From positions 1-38,187 of the forward strand of contig JAFVYN010000074.1 of assembly GCA_017508605.1 (NCBI GenBank): a DNA stretch of 38,187 bases, read 5' to 3'. Of this stretch, positions 16,273-24,142 are shown in pieces. The notes beneath the pieces were generated by a model. It worked only from the letters and a program-made list of their open reading frames with translations, did no database searches and was not told where the DNA came from. The translations under genes and the position numbers were made by a program. Every line of letters starts with the position of its first letter. The first letter of the stretch is position 1. The DNA comes from Clostridia bacterium. Lineage in GTDB: Bacteria > Bacillota > Clostridia > Oscillospirales > CAG-272.

Positions 16273-16899
16273 TTATCTATTCATATCATCGTAGGGCGAA
16301 TCCTTGATTCCCTTTTGCTGTAATCGGCCTACCTTTTTGTCAAGGCATCTTTTAAAGATCCATTTGAACCATTTCGTATCGCCGAACCATTTGACCAGCG
16401 TCGGGCTGATCGCGTAATAAATACCGATAAACTTCTTTCCGAACCAAGAGCTTCCCAGAACGGTGTCCCGATAGCGCCGCAACGTCCAAACCTGCGGACA
16501 ATCGTATGATCCATATACACAAGTGGCTATATAGCACGCTTTTGCGTAATTTGCAGCCATTTCTTGGTTCATGGGAACATCGTCTTCCCAAAACTCGACC
16601 TTGGATTTAGAATAATAATTCACCGTAAAATACTTGCTTTCGTTCATCGTTTCAAACTGAAATACACCCAATTCGCGTTTCACATTGACGGTTTCGAAAG
16701 AATCATTTAATTCTGTCGTATGATAAATACACTGAACGGTATGAACACCGTTCGGCACTAAAAAGTTCTTGCTTTCTTTGATTCTTCCTACCACTTTGGC
16801 GTCTAACCGCACTTCAAAAAAATCCCGGGAATGCATCATACGCTGATAATGCTTTCCGCCGGGATTGTAATTGATGGTAAAAATCAGATCATTTGCCAT
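16273..16899 (-). CDS. CFI-box-CTERM domain protein of unknown function
   Basis: The 208-residue protein has an N-terminal beta-rich domain (about 1-105) that I cannot assign. A CFI-box-type C-terminal region follows (about 117-170): the core is CYIATCVYGS, then PQVWTLRRYRD, then an aromatic/hydrophobic stretch IGIYYAISPTLVKWFG. NCBI-style annotation calls this the CFI-box-CTERM domain; its biochemical role is not established. There is no signal peptide. It lies between the cohesin genes and the STAND-like gene on the same strand, and no convincing promoter of its own is visible. AGGAG lies 8 nt before the ATG. A functional tie to the STAND-like protein, or to the complex upstream, is inferred from position only. 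Confidence 0.75.
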   Translation of the reverse strand: MANDLIFTINYNPGGKHYQRMMHSRDFFEVRLDAKVVGRIKESKNFLVPNGVHTVQCIYHTTELNDSFETVNVKRELGVFQFETMNESKYFTVNYYSKSKVEFWEDDVPMNQEMAANYAKACYIATCVYGSYDCPQVWTLRRYRDTVLGSSWFGKKFIGIYYAISPTLVKWFGDTKWFKWIFKRCLDKKVGRLQQKGIKDSPYDDMNR

Positions 16900-16950
16900 T
16901 TTTTGTTCTCCTAACGTTTTTTCTTTACTGTATTTTGCAACGTGTTAATA

Positions 16951-16983
16951 GCTTACCCCAAGAAATACTTCCTTGGGGTAAGC
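16951..16983 (-). other. Strong stem-loop without T-run after the cohesin-dockerin gene
   Basis: GCTTACCCCAAG (16951-16962) pairs perfectly with CTTGGGGTAAGC (16972-16983) around a 9-nt loop. On the minus strand the next bases are TATTAACACG, not a T-run. It may be a leaky terminator, a processing site or a 3'-end stabiliser that lowers expression of the two downstream genes relative to the cohesin genes. Confidence 0.55.
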
Positions 16984-17003
16984 GTCATTCCGCAATGGCG
17001 GTA

Positions 17004-18914
17004 TCAGTGGATCTCAACGTCCCAGCCGGCAAGGTATTGCAGGAGGCGGGTGACGTCTTTGTTGTTGAACCGCATGTCATTGTTCACGTCAAGGCGGGAG
17101 GTGTCAAGTGTGACCTGCCATCCCGCGTGATACTTCATCAAAAGCTCCGCGTCGGCATCATTGACCGCTCCGTCTCCATTGATATCACCCGCCACTGGGG
17201 AATCGGGATCGATCGGAGGATTGGGCGTGTCAATTGAGTCGCACAAGACACACAGATCTCCGGTATTTGCGGCATGCCAATGCTGATCGGAAAAAGATGC
17301 TCCGCATTCATTGCAAAATGCAATATGCGTATTCTCGTCCGTTTTTTTCGCATGGTAGATCACATGGTAAGCACATGTATTCACAGACGAGGAAGGCTCA
17401 ATAACAAGACAGCAATAATTGTTGGAAATGTTTTCGTCAGATTCGCAAATGACGGATATATAAAATACCGTTCTCTGAGAAATCGCTTGCATAGTGAATC
17501 GCTTTTCCTGAATGGTATTCGATGCCAGACTATTCAAGCTGTATTCCTTCACTATAGTACCGTCAGGTGAATCTTTGCGGATGACAAGACTCGCAGACGA
17601 TAGCACCTCTTTTCCGTAATTTTTGTACTTGATAACAAAAAGACTGCTTCCGTCATCAAAAAACGCAACTTCCGATGAATCTATTCCAATGTCATACGAA
17701 TGCACTCCGCTTGAAGAATCACCCGTACTACCCTTACAATATGTACATACACCATCAACGTAATTGTGGGCAAGCTTTTCGGTTGGGTTGCTTTTATAGG
17801 TATGACCGCAAGCCGTACAGACGTGTTCGGTGTATCCGCCCGCCTGACAGGTAGGAGCAACAACTCTGTCACTATAGCTGTGTCCGGTCGCCGCCTCTAC
17901 GTTTTCACGCTTCGTCGCACCGCATCCCTCACAGCGATACAACGTATACCCCTCCGCCGTACAAGTCGCCTCCACAACCTTGCTGACTTTGTAAGCGTGT
18001 TCGTGGTCATCGGGTGCAGGCGAAAGAATCTCCGAACGGGTCTCACCGCAAACCGTACAAGTGTAACGAATCTCCCCCGACTCCGTCGCCGTAGGAACCT
18101 TCACCGTGACCCCGTCATCCCATTCGTGGTCTTCATACTCAACTTCTCCACACGAACAGCTCCGCTTATGCTGCACCGCGTCATACTTCGACCACTTACC
18201 AAACTCATGCCCTTCCGCGTCGATTTTGGTAGTTTTGGTAGCTCCGCAATCTTCGCAAATGTACTCAATCATACCCTCTGCAACATGAGAAGGTTCTTCA
18301 ATTATTTCTCCGTCATCAAAATTATGAGAATCATATTCCACCTTACCGCAGAGATCACAACTACGCTTGTGACGTGAAGCGCTGGATTTTTTCCATAAGC
18401 TCCAATCATGATCGCAATCCGGAGCAACAGCCGTTATTATTCCATTAACAAAGGAACAATTAACTTCATCACCATTACAGTTTAGTACGCCGTGAGTAGG
18501 AGAACTGATTTTTACGCTATATTCTCCAGGGTCTGCCAACGTTGACACAGAGAAGCTCAGTTCTACAAGAGTTCCGTTAACGGTGTAATTGCTTGTTCGT
18601 GTATCATTTTCCCATGACAAAATATATGGCGAAACAAAGTTTGTTGTGTGCATTGCGCCATCAATCAATTCCTTGTCTTTGATGCCAATTAGTGTAAGCA
18701 CAGATGAATCATATTCGATATAAAGGCTTGCACTGACAAAACCGGTGTTGTTTTTTACCATTATCGGAATTGTAATCGTCTCACCGAGGTGTACGTTTAC
18801 ATTTTTAGCATAGAACGTTGTTACGGTTGCCGCCGAAACGGATATTGGAGTTGCACAGCCCAAAAGCAACATTATAGCTAAAAGGAATGATCTGCATTGG
18901 TTTGCTTTTTTCAT
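17004..18914 (-). CDS. Secreted protein with N-terminal cohesin, CxxC repeats and C-terminal dockerin
   Basis: The 636-residue protein has a signal peptide (about 1-28; LLLGC at 16-20 could alternatively be read as a lipobox). Residues about 30-165 form a cohesin-like beta-sandwich (GETITIPIMVKNNTGFVSASLYIEY, then YDSSVLTLIGI). Residues about 170-405 contain repeated units rich in CxxC and H-x-W/F-x-x-G, like zinc-ribbon-type surface repeats. A beta domain follows at about 410-530. The C-terminus (about 572-636) is a type I dockerin with two calcium-loop repeats, DINGDGAVNDAD and DVNNDMRFNNKD. With both a receptor (cohesin) and a plug (dockerin), it has the layout of an adaptor scaffoldin. 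ATG at 18914 is chosen because GGAGG lies 5 nt upstream and the upstream gene ends only 11 nt away. It has no catalytic domain. Confidence 0.88.
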   Translation of the reverse strand: MKKANQCRSFLLAIMLLLGCATPISVSAATVTTFYAKNVNVHLGETITIPIMVKNNTGFVSASLYIEYDSSVLTLIGIKDKELIDGAMHTTNFVSPYILSWENDTRTSNYTVNGTLVELSFSVSTLADPGEYSVKISSPTHGVLNCNGDEVNCSFVNGIITAVAPDCDHDWSLWKKSSASRHKRSCDLCGKVEYDSHNFDDGEIIEEPSHVAEGMIEYICEDCGATKTTKIDAEGHEFGKWSKYDAVQHKRSCSCGEVEYEDHEWDDGVTVKVPTATESGEIRYTCTVCGETRSEILSPAPDDHEHAYKVSKVVEATCTAEGYTLYRCEGCGATKRENVEAATGHSYSDRVVAPTCQAGGYTEHVCTACGHTYKSNPTEKLAHNYVDGVCTYCKGSTGDSSSGVHSYDIGIDSSEVAFFDDGSSLFVIKYKNYGKEVLSSASLVIRKDSPDGTIVKEYSLNSLASNTIQEKRFTMQAISQRTVFYISVICESDENISNNYCCLVIEPSSSVNTCAYHVIYHAKKTDENTHIAFCNECGASFSDQHWHAANTGDLCVLCDSIDTPNPPIDPDSPVAGDINGDGAVNDADAELLMKYHAGWQVTLDTSRLDVNNDMRFNNKDVTRLLQYLAGWDVEIH

Positions 18915-18925
18915 ATTATCCTCCA

Positions 18926-21900
18926 TTAAATAAAGCCAAACCATGTCAAAACATAGTTCAGTTTCTTGATGTCTTGATCGTAACAACTTTGAATCGTTTC
19001 AGGCATTTTGTCCTCTTTATCAAATGGATTGATAAAACGAACAAATCGTTTCAGAAAACTGTTGTGATCCGCCATATTAAGATTCATATACACTTCTGCA
19101 CCTAATTCCACTTGGAATCTATAGGTTACAAATAAAGATTTGAGTTCATAATACAATTCGTTGCTAGGATTCAGCATAAACAAAGAGTATGTGTATTCAA
19201 TTTGGCTTATAGTATCATTCATGGCAGCGGCAATGCACGGAAGCGTTAATTCTCCTTTATTTACTGCATCCGTATTTGCCAAACATGTCATAATACCATT
19301 AGATGCAACGGTAAGAAATGCGTATGGATTCTTCTTAGCCAAGAAACTTACCAATTTGCCCCATGCCAAATCTGACGTTGTTTTAGTAGCAAATACAATG
19401 TATTCGTTGGCAAATTGTTCAATATATTCTCTTCGCAATTCATTTATGACCTCGGAAATCGCTTCTTTAAACACACCTGAACTTCCGCCCTCAATGTCAT
19501 ATAATTCTTCTTCTATTTTATCAAATTTTTCATTCAAAAAATACAAAGAATACATATCAGCTGCAAAAACAAACCCATTGGCTGCAACTCCAACCAAGTC
19601 CCATCTATCAACATTAAAGGCACTCTTAAATTTTGCCGTATTAATAATTTTTGTATTTTTTATGTTCTTAACATAGTTTAATTGATCGGCAGATTTGGCA
19701 TTTTTAATTTCCTTTACAGTGTTTTTCAAGAATTCAGCAGTATCATCGTTTGCAACATTGAATATATCTTTAATTTTGTAAGAATTACCATTATAGAAAA
19801 CAACCATGTCGTTAAAAATATCCATATATTCTGAAGTTGCTGAGCCATTAAACGAACGCAAATCGATTTTTTTGATAATTCCGAGCAAATCACTATCACT
19901 AACGGAATCCCCCAATTTATACAGAGATTTTAGTTCAAGCAACGCATCAATTTGCCCTTTTATGTTTGTTCCTACTCCGACATCATTAATCGTGTTTTCC
20001 ACATCATTCTGAATGCCCGATTTTAGATTTTCCTCTGATTCCAGTTTCTCTAACAATTTTGTTTTGATAGCCTGTTTGAGTAAAGCTTTGGAATCCAAAT
20101 TAGTTACCATTGTGGTTGGAGAAGACAGAATACCGTTCACAATATTAGAAATATCCGAACGATACGATTCCCAATATCTTCCACTATTTAATTCATCTGC
20201 AAATGCCTGCCAATAATAATATGTCTCCAATTTCAGATATGCTAAATCTTCATTCTTCATATATAAAGCAAGCGCATCCTTGTTCAGCAAATCTACAGGG
20301 TCAACTTGGGTATCGGTAGTTTTTTCAGTTTCAACAACATTACCTGTCCAAACCGAAACAGCTGTTGTCAAACCGCTTGCCAAACTAGGCTCAACATAAC
20401 CGGATATGATTAAAGTTCCAGGTCCTTTTGCTGAGATCTTATCAGCGCTTATGGTTACAGTGCCGGGACCATCGTGATTGAAAGTTTTGTTATATATTTC
20501 ACTTCCGTTCAGCGTTACAACCAACTTAAAATTGTCTACGCCAAAACTTCCATCCCAATTAATGGTAAGACCATCGCCCACAAAAACATAACCGTTTTTC
20601 GCAATTGTTCTATCACCACTCTTTACAGACGTGATCATATTTCCGTTAAACAACGGAACAACGCTTTTGCCGATACAATATGTATCCTTATTGCCTGCAA
20701 GAACTACACCTTCGGGAATGATGTAATAGGAATACATTTCGCCGCGAGGCATTTGCATCGCTTTCACACTGAACGAAGCGGATGTCTGTCCTGCCTCTAG
20801 AATTCCGGTGTAATGTAATCCTTTTGAGTTTTCCGCTATAAACAGATAATTCTTGTTTTTTTCAAGTGTCCCTTCTTTCAAAAACAATTCTATGGTTACT
20901 GCATTAGAGGAAAAACTCATGTCCCACTTAGGCACATTAGTCGGGGGAACAGTTGTTGTATTGTGGAATGCATCTAAATTTTCATAACCAATCCAACCGA
21001 ACAAATGACGCTCTAAAATAACAGCATCATCGCTGTTAACATTGCCGTCTCCGTTGATATCTGCAACGGTTTTGTTAATATTTGTATATCCCGACATATT
21101 CGCAAGATATCTATTCAACAAGAAGCGGTCTTTATTGGTGATTGCACTATCGCCGTTGATATCGCCGATAATATCGGAAACAGCAGGCTTATTGAAAAAA
21201 TTCAAATATTGTCCAAACGTATACGTTCCGTTCCCATCTACTACCCAAATATAAATATAAGCCTGCTCACCAAGGGTGTTAGTGTCAAATACCGAACCCG
21301 AACTTACGCTACTCAAGGGTTCGCCCCAAACGATCTTATTACTCGACATAATACTCGAAAGATCAATTGAGCTTTGACCATTAGTGAATGTCTTAGTAAA
21401 ATACAGAATGCCATCGGTTCCTTTTTCACTTGTGTACAATGCTACTGTAACTTTGGTTAGCGGAGAGTTGCCTTGCGTTACTTTTATATTGGGAACGAAA
21501 GGAGTTGCCCAATCGCAAGATACTGTTTCTAATGCGGAGAATATAGGACCTACATTATTTTCAACAGAAAACTCTATGTACGCCCACGAAGAGTCTTGGT
21601 AATGATTATCATCACTACACGCTGAAACTTCAAAAGAATATGTATATCCGCTTTCAAACAAATTTCTGTCCAGCGTTACGGTATTTGTTCTAATATCATT
21701 CCAAGTAACGAAACTATGTTTTCCGTCATGAATTTTGTAAACTTCATACGAGTAATAATCCGCTTTATCTACATTATTCCAATTGAACGTGATTGGTGTA
21801 GTCGATGCGAAAGTTGTACCATTGCTTGGTGATGTGATATTAGGCTTATCTAATTTTTCAGACTCCTCCTGACCGCTCTGAAAAACATCGATATAAACTT

Positions 21901-22792
21901 TTTCATTTGTAGCAGTATGTACTATGGTAATAATACCATCACGATCGTATGCGGTTGTGTTTTTGTTACACTTAATGGTGATAGTATTATCCCCCGAAGC
22001 ACTTGTGGGGGTTACAGAAAACCATAAGCAATTTACACTCAATGTGTATGCCCCGACAGCGTACACCTCAAATACATCCGAACCGCCATTTGCATCAAAC
22101 TCAAAACTATCCTCTGATATATCAAGATTGTCTATTTTTCCTTCTTGTCTAATATCAATGACATGAGTTTCTCCTGAAGAAGTATTGCGAACATTAATAT
22201 ACCCTGCTCGATACGAATTGCTGGTATTCTTGCTACAGGTAACCGTGATGGTTGCATTAGAAGAACCTCCAGTAGAATCCACCTTAATCCAAGTGTTACT
22301 GGTTGAAATAGTATACCCGCCCTTGGCTTCAATTTTAAAGGATGATTGTCCACCATTCGCATCAAAGGCTATGTCTTCTACAGAAACTTTAACTTGATAT
22401 TTTATTGTTTTTTCTCCATACGAATTGTTACCACCGTACTGATTTTCAGCAAATATAACGTAAGAAACTACATCACCTATTTTCAGACCATCTATTCTGT
22501 ATGAAAAAGTCTTATTCTCTGCAATATTCTTTTCTTGGATATACCATTCATCATATGAAGTCCTATTATTTATGGAATAACCAAACCCATATTTTGTTAT
22601 ATCAACACCACCGTTGTCATAAACTGTTCCCTTTAATACAATATAATCGTCTCCAACCTCTGGTGTAACATATGAGACTTTCGGTGCATATCCGCTTGCT
22701 GCCCATACTTCCATCGGCGGAAATGCCGTAAATACTGATGTGAACATCAGAACGGCGAGGAAAACGCTCAGAATTTTGTTTTTGATCGTCAT
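18926..22792 (-). CDS. Large secreted BACON-domain protein with an internal dockerin
   Basis: The 1288-residue protein has a signal peptide (about 1-31, ending VWAAS), a fibronectin-like domain (about 34-133) and two BACON-type domains (about 134-217 and 218-307, each with FDANGG and xxWxxV). Another fibronectin-like domain lies at about 315-415 and a beta domain at about 415-535. A dockerin sits internally at 539-609, with calcium loops DINGDSAITNKD and DINGDGNVNSDD. The remaining 680 residues begin with beta-rich sequence and then turn into long helices of no family I recognise, with no catalytic motif seen. The gene is visibly more A/T-rich than its neighbours, most of all in the last 2 kb, suggesting transfer or domain shuffling. 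GGAGG lies 8 nt before the ATG. It sits between the two cohesin genes with gaps of 17 and 11 nt. Confidence 0.85.
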   Translation of the reverse strand: MTIKNKILSVFLAVLMFTSVFTAFPPMEVWAASGYAPKVSYVTPEVGDDYIVLKGTVYDNGGVDITKYGFGYSINNRTSYDEWYIQEKNIAENKTFSYRIDGLKIGDVVSYVIFAENQYGGNNSYGEKTIKYQVKVSVEDIAFDANGGQSSFKIEAKGGYTISTSNTWIKVDSTGGSSNATITVTCSKNTSNSYRAGYINVRNTSSGETHVIDIRQEGKIDNLDISEDSFEFDANGGSDVFEVYAVGAYTLSVNCLWFSVTPTSASGDNTITIKCNKNTTAYDRDGIITIVHTATNEKVYIDVFQSGQEESEKLDKPNITSPSNGTTFASTTPITFNWNNVDKADYYSYEVYKIHDGKHSFVTWNDIRTNTVTLDRNLFESGYTYSFEVSACSDDNHYQDSSWAYIEFSVENNVGPIFSALETVSCDWATPFVPNIKVTQGNSPLTKVTVALYTSEKGTDGILYFTKTFTNGQSSIDLSSIMSSNKIVWGEPLSSVSSGSVFDTNTLGEQAYIYIWVVDGNGTYTFGQYLNFFNKPAVSDIIGDINGDSAITNKDRFLLNRYLANMSGYTNINKTVADINGDGNVNSDDAVILERHLFGWIGYENLDAFHNTTTVPPTNVPKWDMSFSSNAVTIELFLKEGTLEKNKNYLFIAENSKGLHYTGILEAGQTSASFSVKAMQMPRGEMYSYYIIPEGVVLAGNKDTYCIGKSVVPLFNGNMITSVKSGDRTIAKNGYVFVGDGLTINWDGSFGVDNFKLVVTLNGSEIYNKTFNHDGPGTVTISADKISAKGPGTLIISGYVEPSLASGLTTAVSVWTGNVVETEKTTDTQVDPVDLLNKDALALYMKNEDLAYLKLETYYYWQAFADELNSGRYWESYRSDISNIVNGILSSPTTMVTNLDSKALLKQAIKTKLLEKLESEENLKSGIQNDVENTINDVGVGTNIKGQIDALLELKSLYKLGDSVSDSDLLGIIKKIDLRSFNGSATSEYMDIFNDMVVFYNGNSYKIKDIFNVANDDTAEFLKNTVKEIKNAKSADQLNYVKNIKNTKIINTAKFKSAFNVDRWDLVGVAANGFVFAADMYSLYFLNEKFDKIEEELYDIEGGSSGVFKEAISEVINELRREYIEQFANEYIVFATKTTSDLAWGKLVSFLAKKNPYAFLTVASNGIMTCLANTDAVNKGELTLPCIAAAMNDTISQIEYTYSLFMLNPSNELYYELKSLFVTYRFQVELGAEVYMNLNMADHNSFLKRFVRFINPFDKEDKMPETIQSCYDQDIKKLNYVLTWFGFI

Positions 22793-22809
22793 GCTGTGAT
22801 CCTCCTTTT

Positions 22810-23499
22810 TTACTGTGTCACCGTTACCGTTCCGTTTATATTTTCAAACGGGAGGTTGGTTTCGGAAAGGTTATAAACGTCATCGGCGTTATAGCTCAGG
22901 GAAACGGCGTGATCGCCGGGCGTAGCGCCATCCTTCACGCGGAAGGTCAGGGTAGCAAAGGTCATATCGCCTTCGGTATTGGCGAGGGCGTTGATCCAGT
23001 AGAGCTTAACGGGGCTTGTCCTTGTCTCGGGCTGAACGGTTTTGCCGCCCATGGCGTTGTTATAGGAAACGCCTTCCAACGTCAGCGCCTCTTCATCGAA
23101 CGCGACCGACAGAATGATCGACGAAACTCCGGGATTATGCTTCATGGAAACCGTAACCCTGACGGTATCGCCCGCCTTGGCTTTCACCGATGAAGCGACA
23201 AATCGGGGGGCTGTCGACTCCGCCTGATACTGTGCGGTAACGGTCAGGTCAGAGGTAACGTGATCAAAGCTTTTGTCCCATCCGGTGAATACATAGCCCT
23301 CTCGCGTAGGTTCTGCCGGTGCTTTGGCGGCGTGTCCGCTCACGACCGTTTCGGTCGAAAGCACAGCGCCGTCATGATCCTTGAAGGTGACTGTATAGGT
23401 TTGTTGTGTTTGTCCCGGGGTGATACAAGCCGTCAGCGTACCGAGCAGTACGACAATCGACAAAACCAAGATGCCAAATTGCTGTGATTTTCTTTTCAC
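22810..23499 (-). CDS. Cohesin lipoprotein with one InlB-type repeat
   Basis: The 229-residue protein starts with a lipoprotein signal whose lipobox LTAC ends at Cys25, so it should be tethered to the outer face of the membrane. Residues about 35-92 form one Listeria-Bacteroides (InlB B-type) repeat, ending REGYVFTGWDKSF. Residues about 95-229 are a cohesin, recognised from AGDTVRVTVSMKHNPGVSSI, FDEEALTLEGVSYNNA, LYWINALANTEGDMTFATLTF and the final NINGTVTV strand. It is the first gene of the cohesin/dockerin operon and could be the anchoring scaffoldin. The GTG start is supported by AGGGG 5 nt upstream and the promoter at 23572. A docking partner is present in each of the next two genes; the actual pairing is inference. 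Confidence 0.9.
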   Translation of the reverse strand: MKRKSQQFGILVLSIVVLLGTLTACITPGQTQQTYTVTFKDHDGAVLSTETVVSGHAAKAPAEPTREGYVFTGWDKSFDHVTSDLTVTAQYQAESTAPRFVASSVKAKAGDTVRVTVSMKHNPGVSSIILSVAFDEEALTLEGVSYNNAMGGKTVQPETRTSPVKLYWINALANTEGDMTFATLTFRVKDGATPGDHAVSLSYNADDVYNLSETNLPFENINGTVTVTQ

Positions 23500-23571
23500 A
23501 AGATCCCCTCGCTTTTCTTTTTTGTAATGATATTGATTTGTTTATGATGCATTATCGAACATCATATTGGG

Positions 23572-23600
23572 ATTTTATCACATTTTGAGATAAATGTCAA
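23572..23600 (-). promoter_or_regulatory. Strong promoter of the cohesin/dockerin operon
   Basis: On the minus strand a perfect -35 TTGACA (23595-23600) is followed after 17 bp by TAAAAT (23572-23577). The leader before the GTG at 23499 would be about 65 nt. The -35 and part of the spacer fall inside the GAGATA/TATCTC repeat, the geometry expected for repression by the divergent XRE protein. Confidence 0.8.
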
Positions 23601-23617
23601 TATCTCACAACGAGATA
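23587..23617. promoter_or_regulatory. Putative XRE operator: three GAGATA/TATCTC half-sites
   Basis: GAGATA (23587-23592), TATCTC (23601-23606) and GAGATA (23612-23617) form two overlapping inverted repeats with spacers of 8 and 5 nt. They cover the -35 of the minus-strand operon and reach to within 4 bp of a TATAAT (23621-23626) ahead of the XRE gene. This suggests one regulator controlling both directions; that it is the adjacent XRE protein is inferred. Confidence 0.6.
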
Positions 23618-23644
23618 TTATATAATATTATCAGGGGTGATAAC

Positions 23645-23857
23645 ATGAGATTACGGGATTTGAGAGAAGACAGCGATATCACACAGGCGGAGCTGGCGGA
23701 GCATTTGCATATACGTCAGAATACATATTCGCAATATGAAAACGGGCAGCGGCAGATTCCGCTGGCGCTTTTGATCAAGCTTGCGGATTTTTACCACACG
23801 TCCATTGATTATCTTGTCGGGCTGACCGACGTCAAAACACCATATTCCAGACACTGA
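23645..23857 (+). CDS. Small XRE-family transcriptional regulator
   Basis: The 70-residue protein is almost entirely one helix-turn-helix of the Cro/CI (XRE) type: LRDLREDSDITQAELAEHL, then IRQNTYSQYENGQRQIP and LADFYHTSIDYLVGLTD. There is no ligand or dimerisation domain beyond this. The start at 23645 is chosen because AGGGGTG lies 5 nt upstream; an in-frame ATG at 23594 would sit inside the operator. A TATAAT at 23621 is close to the start, so its own promoter is not certain. Divergent placement and overlapping inverted repeats point to control of the cohesin/dockerin operon and of itself. Confidence 0.92.
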   Translation: MRLRDLREDSDITQAELAEHLHIRQNTYSQYENGQRQIPLALLIKLADFYHTSIDYLVGLTDVKTPYSRH

Positions 23858-23859
23858 CG

Positions 23860-23887
23860 ACACCTCTGTTTTGACAGAGGTGTTTTT
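23860..23887 (+). terminator. Terminator of the XRE gene
   Basis: ACACCTCTG pairs with CAGAGGTGT around a 6-nt loop and is followed by TTTTT. It starts 2 nt after the stop codon. Confidence 0.9.
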
Positions 23888-24049
23888 GTGTCGGGCGAAT
23901 GATTGCGCGAGCGGGCTTATGGGCAGAGATATGCCGTAAGGGTCTCACGCGCGGGAATGTGCCGCGGGGTCTTGCGGGCGGAGTTCATGGGCAGTCTTAT
24001 GGGGAGTCTGTCCTGAGCGAGTGAACTCTGTCATTTTTCAGAGATACCG

Positions 24050-24078
24050 TTGACTCAAGCGCGAAAATGATGTATACT
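24050..24078 (+). promoter_or_regulatory. Promoter of the LRR protein gene
   Basis: TTGACT (24050-24055) and TATACT (24073-24078) are separated by 17 bp, about 65 nt before the start codon. The stretch 23888-24049 holds nothing else I can identify. Confidence 0.75.
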
Positions 24079-24142
24079 ACAAGGGGATGCTATAAGACGC
24101 GGACTGACAGACTGCATTTACGGCACCGAAAACGGAGGTAGT

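Noticed and set aside
16951..16983. Firm intrinsic terminator between the cohesin-dockerin and CFI-box genes
   Set aside because: The stem is strong but no T-run follows on the transcribed strand, so I list it only as a stem-loop.
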